From Xenorhabdus griffiniae (GTDB lineage Bacteria > Pseudomonadota > Gammaproteobacteria > Enterobacterales > Enterobacteriaceae): 64,000 bases of DNA. Both the position numbers and the translations under genes were made by a program. Positions within the stretch are counted from its first letter, which is position 1, and every line of letters begins with the position of its first letter. The stretch covers positions 62,001-126,000 of the forward strand of contig NZ_CP147737.1 of assembly GCF_037265215.1 (NCBI RefSeq). The letters are read 5' to 3'. Of this stretch, positions 54,019 to 62,180 are shown in pieces. Below the pieces are notes generated by a model. That model was not told where the DNA came from. It saw only the letters and a list, made by a program, of their open reading frames with translations, and ran no database searches.

Positions 54019-55452
54019 TTAATTGGCCTGTTCATTGGGTAAAAGCGCTTTGCGTTCATTTCTACGATAAGCCAGAACGGTCAGCAGGAATGGCACAGCA
54101 ATCGCGATGAGCATGGCAATCAGATAAACCATCCAGAACTGCGGCTTGATAGAAAGAATGCCTGGTATTCCGCCAACGCCGATACCATTGGCAGTGACAT
54201 GGTTGAGCCCACAAACCAGTCCAGCCAGAGCTGCGCCAATCATCGCGCAGAACATGGGGTAACGGTATTTGAGGTTGATACCATACATGGCAGGTTCGGT
54301 GACACCCAGATAGGCTGAAATTGCCGCAGGAACGGAAATTTCGCGTTCTTTTTGTTTCTTACTTGCCCAGACAATGCCGACAACGGCAGAACCCTGAGCG
54401 ATATTAGATAGCGCAATAATCGGCCAAATTGGGGTGCCGCCGGTACTTTGGATCATTTGCAGGTCGATAGCCAGTGTTGTTTGGTGTACACCTGTAATAA
54501 CTAACGGTGCGTAGAAGAAGCCAAACAAGGCGGCTCCAATAGGCGCAAAGCTACCCGTCATTAGACTTTTAACAACCCAGGCAACACCATCACCGATAGC
54601 ACGTCCGGCAGGGCCTATCAGGGCGTGGGCGAGGAGGACGGCCAGGACCAGAGAAGTCACAGGGACAATAACAAGATAGAGATAGTCTGGTACCCATTTT
54701 TTCAGTCGCGTTTCAATCCACCCCAACGTCAGGCCAGCTAACAGGGAAGGAATAACCTGTGCCTGATAGCCGACTTTAGAAATTGTAAACCAGCCGAAAT
54801 TCCAGACTTCGGGCGTTTGTTGCCCAAGCAGGTAAGCATTCATTAATTGCGGGGAAACCAGGGTAATGCCGAGAATAATCCCCAGAATGGGTGTTCCCCC
54901 CATCTTTTTGACGGCAGACCAACAGATACCTACAGGGAGGTAGAAGAATACGGCTTCACCGATTAACCAGAGAAAATCATAGACACTCTGCCAGACCGGG
55001 TAGAGTTGTGCGAGCGATTTGCCTTCACTAAACGGGATATCCCCGATCAGGTTACGGAAACCGAGGATTAAACCACCGCTGATGAGGGCAGGCAGTAATG
55101 GGAAGAAGATCTCAGCAAAATGTGAAATTGCATTTTCATACCATTTCATATTTTGGCGAGCAGCTTGTTTAACTTCTTCTTTATTAACAGATTGTTTCCC
55201 TGTGGTTTCAAGCAGAGCTTTGTAATAGACATCCACATTCGTGCCAATCACGACCTGAAATTGTCCGGCATTCGTGAAGCATCCCTTGACCATTGGCAAT
55301 TCTTCAATGGCTTTGGCATCGGCATTTTCTGGTGTATTAAGAACAAATCTGAGGCGGGTGATACAATGACTGACGGAAGCGATATTCTCTTTACCACCAA
55401 TCAAGGTAATAAGATTATCAATATCCTTTTGATTTATTTGTTTTTTTTTCAT
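54019..55452 (-). CDS. treB: PTS trehalose-specific EIIBC component
   Basis: A 477-residue inner-membrane transporter-kinase. The EIIB domain comes first, with the phosphorylated cysteine in NIASVSHCITRLRF (about residue 28), then a ten-helix EIIC domain (e.g. GVHQTTLAIDLQMI). EIIA-Glc would supply phosphate. It imports trehalose as trehalose-6-P for TreC. treR is not adjacent in this window. Confidence 0.96.
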   Translation of the reverse strand: MKKKQINQKDIDNLITLIGGKENIASVSHCITRLRFVLNTPENADAKAIEELPMVKGCFTNAGQFQVVIGTNVDVYYKALLETTGKQSVNKEEVKQAARQNMKWYENAISHFAEIFFPLLPALISGGLILGFRNLIGDIPFSEGKSLAQLYPVWQSVYDFLWLIGEAVFFYLPVGICWSAVKKMGGTPILGIILGITLVSPQLMNAYLLGQQTPEVWNFGWFTISKVGYQAQVIPSLLAGLTLGWIETRLKKWVPDYLYLVIVPVTSLVLAVLLAHALIGPAGRAIGDGVAWVVKSLMTGSFAPIGAALFGFFYAPLVITGVHQTTLAIDLQMIQSTGGTPIWPIIALSNIAQGSAVVGIVWASKKQKEREISVPAAISAYLGVTEPAMYGINLKYRYPMFCAMIGAALAGLVCGLNHVTANGIGVGGIPGILSIKPQFWMVYLIAMLIAIAVPFLLTVLAYRRNERKALLPNEQAN

Positions 55453-55720
55453 GCCTTTTCTCCTTTGTGTGGCAGGAGTGATAAATAATGGGGTTTTGCG
55501 ATTAACAGAATGATTTCTCTCATGGTGAGATAATGAATAGACTGAAGTAATAGCAAGTTAATCCTAGACAGATTTTTATATTTTGAATATGAAAAGTTGC
55601 TTTGTTTGAGTTTTAGATCACATTTTGGGCCACTGATTTGAAATTAAAGGGTTTTTTATATTCATAGTCCTTATCATTATCGGGTTTTTAGTTTTTTCGG
55701 TGATTAATAGATGTGATTTA
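55453..55720. promoter_or_regulatory. Upstream region of treB
   Basis: A GGAGAAAAGG-type ribosome-binding site precedes treB. The 270-bp region must hold its promoter. ATCACATTTTGGGCC near 55616 resembles half of a CRP or TreR site but no full palindrome is clear. Confidence 0.4.
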
Positions 55721-55790
55721 TATACGCATTAAACTTCAAGCTACAATTTACAACACGATATCAGACGCATCTTGAAAGGAGATTGGTATA
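55721..55790. repeat. MITE-like intergenic repeat, copy 3 (hairpin deleted)
   Basis: Both ends are present (TATACGCATTAAACTTCAAG and CTTGAAAGGAGATTGGTATA) but the central TCTCCCC/GGGGAGA hairpin is absent, leaving 70 bp. This shows the core can be lost while the arms stay. Confidence 0.8.
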
Positions 55791-55911
55791 TACCTTTATC
55801 GGATCAGCGCTTGGATTCTGCGCCCCGTGACGGCGCAGAATGTTATTCAATTCGATGATATCGGTGTGAATGGTGTGGTTGGAAAAACCAATTCACGGAA
55901 ATTTTAATCTG

Positions 55912-57450
55912 TTATCTATTGGTTTTTCGTGAGTGAGGTATTGCTCTCCATAAACACCAATAATTTATACTCCATATGATTGTCGGTATTAAAGCTATAA
56001 CGAAAGCAAATAGTAAGCTTTGTAATCCACTATTGATCAGGTAAACCACAGGCGTATATAAGAGACTTGAAAAGTATATTCCTAATGTTGTGATAATGAG
56101 CGCGAGATAAAATCGGTTAAATTTAAATAGAATGATATGTGAAATTAATAAAAATAGGCATGGAATGGTAATTAAATAAGACAGGGCTGGTATTTTTATC
56201 GAAAGTATTGCACAGAGTAATCCAATAAAAATAAAGGGGATCTGTCTGTAAGATTTTTTTATATTACGCTTCATCTGATTGTGAAAAAGATGTTTCCCCC
56301 AGAATAAACAAAGAATTAAACTGCTGATACCAAAGGCGATGGTGGCATTAGGCGAGATGATAACTAAACCGTATATGGGTAACGGAAAGTAAACTGCGTC
56401 TTTATTATGTTTCAGTAGTGTCATATCTTGCTGTACGACAAAATAATAACCCACTTTTCTCACGGTATTTTGGTATTGAAACAAGGTTTCAGGGGAAAGA
56501 TTTTCCAGCGTATCGCTCATTCTGTGATAATGTTCGAAGCCTTGCACAACGGCAAAGTTCAGCCCTGCTATCCCTTTTTCTTTAAATACCGTGTAATCAG
56601 TATCGTTCTGTAAAATATCATATATCAACGGGGTAAATGAGAATGCTGTGACGTTGCTTAAATGCTTATTTAATGCCGTCATCAGCGCATAAGGTTGAGC
56701 CGAGGTTTCAAATAATACAGGAATACCATGATTCCCCCTTGCTTCAAAATTCAAAACAAGACTAATCGATTGTAACTCTTCAGCGGTCAATTGGTTGGCA
56801 AAATAATTTGCGCCTAACAAACCTAGCTCTTCACCATCGGTGAGCAAGAAGATAACATTATTTTTTATCGTCGTTACCTGGGTCAAATCCCGCATTAGTT
56901 GCAATATGGATGCAACAGCCATGCCATCATCACCAGCGCCAGGGGAAGTCCCCACACTGTCATAATGCGCGACAATCAATATTGTATTTTTAGCGGCAGG
57001 AGAAGTTCGTTTGGCAATGATGTTGGTGCCGTAAGCGGCATTTCCCTGTTTTAACCCTGAGCGGATGCGTACTTCTTCTTCAAAGGTATTAGCGCCGACT
57101 CGTGCTAATTCTGCATCAAATGCGCGGCGTTGGTATTCATCAAGTTGTGAGTAGATTTTTTTCTGACGTGCAACCAGTTCATCAACAGTGAACAGGAACG
57201 GTTGCTCGACAACAGGGTATCCCATTGCCTGAATTTCGGTGAGTAAATAGCGGCGGATCTTTTCTTGCTGGGTGGATACTGTAGGATGTGGTTTCGCTGC
57301 AATGATGCTTAACGCTTTTTGTACATTTACATATCCTGTTTCTTTAGTGGGTAAGGTGGTCATCATTGTTGGTTGTACCATGCTGACACCTTGATATACA
57401 GATAAACCCAGAACAACGACTAAAATCAGGCTCAAAATGATACGAGTCAT
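55912..57450 (-). CDS. M28-family metallopeptidase with C-terminal membrane domain
   Basis: A 512-residue protein. One N-terminal membrane anchor (residues ~4-24) is followed by a periplasmic M28 zinc aminopeptidase domain with ligands in VAHYDSVG (His, Asp), GAGDDGMAV (Asp), LTDGEELGLLG (Glu pair) and QGFEHYHRMSDT (His). The last ~150 residues carry about five hydrophobic helices. This resembles yeast-vacuole-type M28 proteins with multi-pass tails, and the enzyme may process peptides at the membrane surface. It is monocistronic; the upstream RibD-like gene ends 83 bp before it. Confidence 0.82.
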   Translation of the reverse strand: MTRIILSLILVVVLGLSVYQGVSMVQPTMMTTLPTKETGYVNVQKALSIIAAKPHPTVSTQQEKIRRYLLTEIQAMGYPVVEQPFLFTVDELVARQKKIYSQLDEYQRRAFDAELARVGANTFEEEVRIRSGLKQGNAAYGTNIIAKRTSPAAKNTILIVAHYDSVGTSPGAGDDGMAVASILQLMRDLTQVTTIKNNVIFLLTDGEELGLLGANYFANQLTAEELQSISLVLNFEARGNHGIPVLFETSAQPYALMTALNKHLSNVTAFSFTPLIYDILQNDTDYTVFKEKGIAGLNFAVVQGFEHYHRMSDTLENLSPETLFQYQNTVRKVGYYFVVQQDMTLLKHNKDAVYFPLPIYGLVIISPNATIAFGISSLILCLFWGKHLFHNQMKRNIKKSYRQIPFIFIGLLCAILSIKIPALSYLITIPCLFLLISHIILFKFNRFYLALIITTLGIYFSSLLYTPVVYLINSGLQSLLFAFVIALIPTIIWSINYWCLWRAIPHSRKTNR

Positions 57451-57532
57451 GTTGTTTCCCCAGTGTTGTCAGTAGGCTGCGTGATAACAGTTTCTTGGCA
57501 AGAACAAGTACTGTCACACGCAGTGCTAATAC

Positions 57533-58075
57533 TTAGCTCATTTTTACGTCCATTAAGGTTTCGATAGCACCACTTTGTAATAATCGCTGCATCTTAGGAA
57601 CCACTTTGGTCTTTTGGTCAATTGGCAGAACATGAACGCCAGAACCCAGAAATACGGGAATGGTGGTAATGAACAATTGTTCCAATTCACCTGCATTAGC
57701 AAAACATGCAGCTGTTTTTCCTCCTCCCACAACCCAGACATCTTTGCCTTTTGCTGCCAGTCTTGCCTTGGAAGCGATGGATTTAGGAGATTCTTGGGTG
57801 ACTACCGCATTGATCCCGACAGGAACGGATAGTTTTCTTGAAGAAAGAATAAATGACGGAATATCTCTGTAGGGCCAGTCATCCGCTGAATTTTTCATGA
57901 TCCATTCATAAGTTTCAGCTCCCATAATGGCCGCGCCAATTCCGCGGTAGAAATCATCATACGGGGTGGCATCATCGCCAAGTGTGAATTCATAGAGCCA
58001 ATCCAACTCGTGGTTTTCCGTTGCGATATAACCATCCATTGTTGCAGCGACATAATAAATGAGCTTTGACATCAC
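57533..58075 (-). CDS. DHFR/RibD C-terminal-domain family reductase
   Basis: A 180-residue protein of the RibD_C/dihydrofolate-reductase-like family (YyaP/YwjB type). The opening LIYYVAATMDGYIATENHEL, the ETYEWI and the nucleotide-binding VWVVGGGKTAACF are characteristic. These use NADPH, but the cellular substrate is unknown. Start ATG at 58075 or the next codon. It may be co-transcribed with the M28 gene. Confidence 0.8.
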   Translation of the reverse strand: MMSKLIYYVAATMDGYIATENHELDWLYEFTLGDDATPYDDFYRGIGAAIMGAETYEWIMKNSADDWPYRDIPSFILSSRKLSVPVGINAVVTQESPKSIASKARLAAKGKDVWVVGGGKTAACFANAGELEQLFITTIPVFLGSGVHVLPIDQKTKVVPKMQRLLQSGAIETLMDVKMS

Positions 58076-58480
58076 TTTTCCTCATAGTTACACATTACAA
58101 TTAAAACTTTGGCTAATTAACCCTGTTTGACAAGTAAAAAGATTCATTAATTAATACCAGCCAATTTAAATAGCGTTTCAAAATGATAGGCGTATTCCTT
58201 ACCTCGTATGAAAACCTATTTAATAACACTATTAAATTAATTTTATAAAGCCTATTCCTTTAGGCTCTAAATTATCAGGTCGATTAGGCCGTGCTATTTA
58301 TAATCTATAAAGTAAGACATGTCATTGCATATTCGCATTAAACGTCAAGTTGCAACGATATGAAACTTGATGTCTTCCCGCTTCGCGGGGAGACATCACA
58401 CGCATCTTGAAGTTAGATGGGTATATTCGCATTAGGGTGTTACTTATTTATTAAGGTTACGAGTTTATTGGCGCCATGCG
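58076..58480. other. Intergenic region holding repeat copy 4
   Basis: About 400 bp without genes between the RibD-like gene and the methyltransferase at 58481. It contains the MITE-like element at 58329-58425. The rest is AT-rich and unremarkable. Confidence 0.5.
58329..58425. repeat. MITE-like intergenic repeat, copy 4
   Basis: It has the left arm ATTCGCATTAAACGTCAAG, a central hairpin TGTCTTCCCGC/GCGGGGAGACA and the right arm CTTGAAGTTAGATGGGTATA. The hairpin stem has changed on both sides (GATGTCTTCCC with GGGGAGACATC), consistent with selection for or copying of the stem. Confidence 0.85.
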
Positions 58481-59509
58481 TCACTTGGGCGTGGTATATA
58501 TAATGCCATTGCCACTGGGTAATTGAGTGATCGCTTTAACGGTAAAATTAGCTTGTTCGAGTAATGCCCTGAATTCTTTTTCTGTGCGTTCTTTACCGCC
58601 AGAAATACCAAAAAGAGACAGCATATATAAGTCCATCATGGCGGCAGTTTTATTTGTGCTTGTATCTTCTCTGTCTGAAGCTAATAAATCGATAATGATG
58701 AGTATGGCATTTTTAGGCATACTTCGATGGCACGTTGATAATATTTTTCTGCAATTATCATCACTCCAATCATGGAGTACATGTGACAGGAGATAAATAC
58801 TGGCATTTTCCGGTAATGCTTTGAAAAAATCACCTGCAATAATTTGGAATAACCCTGTTTTTCCTTGTTCAGCCAGCTTTTGCCTGGCTATCTCTGTAGC
58901 GACAGGTAAATCAAGGAGAATCCCCTGATTGTTCGGCCATTTTTCTAATATGCGCATGAGTAGATAGCCTGAACCTCCCCCAATATCTAAAATGGTTTCT
59001 GAGTCACCAATGACAAGATGATCTAATAATTCAGGGACTTCCAATTCTAATCCCATATCCTGTGAGCGGTCGAAAATAGCTCTTTTTTCTGGATTGGCTT
59101 CAAGATATTTGAACAAGGGCGTGTGATAGAACTCTTCAAAGCTGGATTTTCCACTGCGGATAGTCTCTGTTATACCACGCCAGGCCTGTCCTATTTCTCC
59201 GTTAATCAGCAATGCCGTTGGTTGTGCAGAGGCGATAGCTTGCTTTGTTAGGCGCTTACCCAATAAGGTTAAAGCAAATTTGCCATCCGTGTTGGTGACG
59301 AGACCAAATTGGGTCAGCGCCCGAAGTAGTCTCGCCAGAGCGGCCGGATTAGTTTGAGTTTTGTTTGCTAATTGTTCAATTGAGCTGTTAGAAATGTCAA
59401 TTAAATCGGGTAAATTGAGGACACAGAAAGTCTGGATGGCTTGGGATATCAATTGACTGTATAAGATCTGTCTAATTTGTTGAGGTGTGTTGTCACTTTG
59501 CGTGTCCAT
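58481..59509 (-). CDS. SAM-dependent O-methyltransferase (distal)
   Basis: A 342-residue class I methyltransferase of the hydroxyneurosporene/caffeate-type O-methyltransferase family. An N-terminal dimerisation winged helix (IEQLANKTQTNPAALARLLR) is followed by the SAM motif ILDIGGGSGYLLMRIL (about residue 165) and LSHVLHDWSD (catalytic-His region). It lies after a terminator and follows another methyltransferase of the NRPS cluster, so it may tailor the same product, possibly from its own promoter. Confidence 0.85.
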   Translation of the reverse strand: MDTQSDNTPQQIRQILYSQLISQAIQTFCVLNLPDLIDISNSSIEQLANKTQTNPAALARLLRALTQFGLVTNTDGKFALTLLGKRLTKQAIASAQPTALLINGEIGQAWRGITETIRSGKSSFEEFYHTPLFKYLEANPEKRAIFDRSQDMGLELEVPELLDHLVIGDSETILDIGGGSGYLLMRILEKWPNNQGILLDLPVATEIARQKLAEQGKTGLFQIIAGDFFKALPENASIYLLSHVLHDWSDDNCRKILSTCHRSMPKNAILIIIDLLASDREDTSTNKTAAMMDLYMLSLFGISGGKERTEKEFRALLEQANFTVKAITQLPSGNGIIYTTPK

Positions 59510-59565
59510 TGTGGTTTCCTTTCATTAAGCATGTTGTTTATTGGGTATCGTGTTGAATGTGTGGC

Positions 59566-59603
59566 AAAAAGTCATCCGGCTTTAAGAGGCTGGATGACTT
59601 GAT
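59566..59603 (-). terminator. Terminator after methyltransferase 59638
   Basis: AAGTCATCC/GGATGACTT stem with inner GGC pairing and, on the minus strand, a T5 tail. It lies about 35 nt after the stop at 59638 and marks the probable end of the NRPS transcript. Confidence 0.78.
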
Positions 59604-59637
59604 GCGATTTATACCCGTGGCCTTTTATCGGTCATGA

Positions 59638-60705
59638 TTATTTATGGGCAATGATGATGCCATGTGGCGTCCAGCCTGGAATGCGGATGCGTTGTGGATC
59701 TTTGAATCCGGCTTCATTCAGGCAGTGTTCATATTGTTCCCAGGAATAAATCATTCCTCCTTCAGCGGGCAGACAGGCGAAGTAAACGCTGTCTAGTGCA
59801 GCAACAACAGGGCCATCTCCTTCATCATTTGACATTGAGTTGAAAATCACAACCCGTCCCCCTTTTGGCAGGGCATCATAGGCTTTGCGTAACATGCGTG
59901 TGTTTTCTTCCAGTGTCCAAATAACCAGTTGATGGGCGAACAGAATGCAATCATAGCCTGTTGGGAAAGGATCATGCAGGATATCCAAAGCCCTAGCTTC
60001 AACTCGTTCTCCAAGCCCCGCTGCTGCTATTTTGGACTTGGGAACTGCCAGCGCTGATTCTATATCGAGCAAGGTCACATGCAGGTGAGGATTGGCCTGT
60101 GCCAGTGCAAGAGCATTGACTGCATCACCTCCACCCGCGTCGAGCAGACGATGTGTGTTGGACAGGTCAAGGTGTTTAATCAAATCTTTGTTGGCAAGTT
60201 CAGACCAAGAACGCATATATTTATAGAAAACGTTTTCAAGTTCAGGATGTTGGTGCATACGATGGTAAAGGTCACGACCTGTGCCCGGAAAACGCCGTAA
60301 ACCGACATTGTTGTTTGCCCGCAGAGATTCGGTAAAGTCGAGCTGGCTCTCATAGACAATATATTGCTCAAATGCCACAGTATCTTTAAAGCGTTGCCAA
60401 TCATCCGTGCTCATGAGTTCTTCCAGAACCTCAGCATTTCTGTAAATTCCGTTGTCTTTTGTCAACATACCCAATGAGGTGACACCTAATAGCAAGATAT
60501 CTGTTGCTCGCTCTTCCAAACCCAACGCTGTTCTGATTTTTTCCTTCGTCGGTTCATGAAGGTCTGTGATCGTTTCAAACAAATTAAGCTCACAAGCCGC
60601 TCTAAGATATTGGAATGCCGCATGACTAAATAGGAGATAACTAAGCCCCGCCATATCAAGTTGAGCAGGCTTTGTATAGTCAACTGAGCGATGGGTAGAT
60701 GTCAT
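59638..60705 (-). CDS. SAM-dependent O-methyltransferase (NRPS-linked)
   Basis: A 355-residue methyltransferase. The N-terminal winged-helix dimerisation part (YLRAACELNLFETITDL) is followed by the SAM motif HRLLDAGGGDAVNALAL (about residue 190), GYDCILFAHQLVIW and KGGRVVIFNSM. The family methylates hydroxyl groups of small molecules and carrier-bound amino acids in antibiotic pathways. Ribosome-binding site AAGGAATTAAG before the ATG at 60705. Between it and mbtH lies a MITE-like repeat. Confidence 0.85.
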   Translation of the reverse strand: MTSTHRSVDYTKPAQLDMAGLSYLLFSHAAFQYLRAACELNLFETITDLHEPTKEKIRTALGLEERATDILLLGVTSLGMLTKDNGIYRNAEVLEELMSTDDWQRFKDTVAFEQYIVYESQLDFTESLRANNNVGLRRFPGTGRDLYHRMHQHPELENVFYKYMRSWSELANKDLIKHLDLSNTHRLLDAGGGDAVNALALAQANPHLHVTLLDIESALAVPKSKIAAAGLGERVEARALDILHDPFPTGYDCILFAHQLVIWTLEENTRMLRKAYDALPKGGRVVIFNSMSNDEGDGPVVAALDSVYFACLPAEGGMIYSWEQYEHCLNEAGFKDPQRIRIPGWTPHGIIIAHK

Positions 60706-60756
60706 ATCTTAATTCCTTAATAATAATATTGTTATAGGTTAATGGTTGGGTCGGCA

Positions 60757-60861
60757 TATACGCATTAAACGTCAAGTTGCAATTTACAACACACTATGAA
60801 ACCTGATTTCTCCCCACGAAGCGGGGAGGAATCACACGCATCTTGCAGTTAGATTGGTATA
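60757..60861. repeat. MITE-like intergenic repeat, copy 5 (full length)
   Basis: A 105-bp copy with ends TATACGCATTAAACGTCAAG and CTTGCAGTTAGATTGGTATA, and a central hairpin TTTCTCCCC-acgaagc-GGGGAGGAA. It lies inside the NRPS transcription unit, between mbtH and the methyltransferase. Confidence 0.88.
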
Positions 60862-60888
60862 TAACGTTTTTACTACTGTTTTTGATTA

Positions 60889-61089
60889 TTATTGTGTCGT
60901 GCCATAAGCCGTAGGCTCTGTCCATACGAGGTCAATGTATTTCAGACAGTCACTCCGCGTTCCTTCAAACCCTTCTTTAGACCATCCAGACGGGAGTTCC
61001 CGCCCACTTGGCCAGATTGAATACTGTTTGTTAGCGTTAGTAACGACAAGGCACAACACGGAGTCGTTTTCACCAAGAAAAGTTGCCAT
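60889..61089 (-). CDS. MbtH-like NRPS accessory protein
   Basis: A 66-residue MbtH-family protein that binds and activates adenylation domains. The signature N-KQYSIWPSGRELPSGW and later GTRSDCLKYIDLVWTEPTAY follow the family pattern NxxxQYSLWPxxxxxPxGWxxx. The ATG at 61089 is chosen because AAGGAGACC precedes it and MATFLGENDSVLCLV is the normal opening. The longer frame to 61137 overlaps the upstream gene. It shows the nearby NRPS adenylation domain depends on MbtH. Confidence 0.93.
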   Translation of the reverse strand: MATFLGENDSVLCLVVTNANKQYSIWPSGRELPSGWSKEGFEGTRSDCLKYIDLVWTEPTAYGTTQ

Positions 61090-61120
61090 ATTGGTCTCCT
61101 TAATAGATGACATTCTGGGG

Positions 61121-62179
61121 TTATTTTTTGTGTTCATCTGGGGTTAGGGCGCTTGTATCCAGGGATCTCATCCGAGTTTTTTTCAGCCCTTCCAGAATTT
61201 GGCCGGCAGGGGTAGCCGCTTTTGTTCTGGCGAGTAGGCTACTGCTGCTTTCCCCCACAAATTTTTCGCAAACGCTGCGATGAGCGGTGTAAACTTCAGT
61301 CAGCACCGAGCGCATTCGCTCAACGGTTTTGGGATGCGTTTGTTCAATAAAACTCCAGACTGGTGTCGACTGGCGCATCAGGCGAACCAATACTTCGTGA
61401 TCACGCCAATTGATACCGCTCATTTTGGGAGGCGCTATGGGAGGCATTAATGTCGGCCGGATTTCGCTTAGATATTGTTCTTGATTGAGATCGGTGGCGA
61501 ACTCAAGCGTGATCCGAGAGATATCCATTAATTGAATAATTCGGTTGGCTTGTGCATGAGCAAGTTCTATATCGTTGTTTTGGGCGGCCCTCGTCATTAG
61601 GTTGAGGGACAGGCTCATCCCCTGGCAGAGCACCATAAACAGCAGGTGTCCCCTTACCCAGCGTCTAAAGGGCATGTTTGGATCTTCTTGCCGAGCAGGG
61701 AGGGCCAATGAAGCGTTCCAGGCTCGCGGCATACTGCGTGGTTCGATAATCGTATGCAAAATGGCGTCGACAGTAGAGATGACCTGATTCCACTCGTCTT
61801 GGCTTAAGTTGGTGCCCCAACGCTCGACTAATTCACAGACCTGCACGGTGGCTTCCAGTGTCGCTTTGATTAATAGAGCGGTGCTTTCTCCCCGATGCCT
61901 CTCAATCCAGAACGCTTTGTCATTATCTCTGTTTTCCTGACTTTCTCGGGGATCATCCACTGCGACGCCATCGGAAATCTGAGGGAGTTGTTGGTGAATG
62001 CTGTTTAATGTGCTTATGAACGTCGTCAAGCTCCGATAAGCCTGTGCTGCCTCAATTTGTGTGATCACTTGACTTGCCAGCATTTTCGCTGACTGCAAAC
62101 CTTGTTCATCCACAGGTAAGTCTTCAGGTATGCCTAGAATGAAAGGATTGCTTGATATCGGGAAAGATGACTGATTCAT
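61121..62179 (-). CDS. Unknown protein of the NRPS cluster
   Basis: A 352-residue, mostly helical cytoplasmic protein with no family I recognise. It contains a central hydrophobic helix (RGHLLFMVLCQGMSLSLNLM, about residue 185) and conserved-looking His/Asp/Trp positions (GINWRDHEVLVRLMRQ). Its start lies one base after the NRPS stop (62181), so it is translated from the same mRNA and probably acts on the peptide product. A metal- or heme-binding helical oxygenase is possible but not shown. Confidence 0.6.
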   Translation of the reverse strand: MNQSSFPISSNPFILGIPEDLPVDEQGLQSAKMLASQVITQIEAAQAYRSLTTFISTLNSIHQQLPQISDGVAVDDPRESQENRDNDKAFWIERHRGESTALLIKATLEATVQVCELVERWGTNLSQDEWNQVISTVDAILHTIIEPRSMPRAWNASLALPARQEDPNMPFRRWVRGHLLFMVLCQGMSLSLNLMTRAAQNNDIELAHAQANRIIQLMDISRITLEFATDLNQEQYLSEIRPTLMPPIAPPKMSGINWRDHEVLVRLMRQSTPVWSFIEQTHPKTVERMRSVLTEVYTAHRSVCEKFVGESSSSLLARTKAATPAGQILEGLKKTRMRSLDTSALTPDEHKK

Positions 62180-62180
62180 G

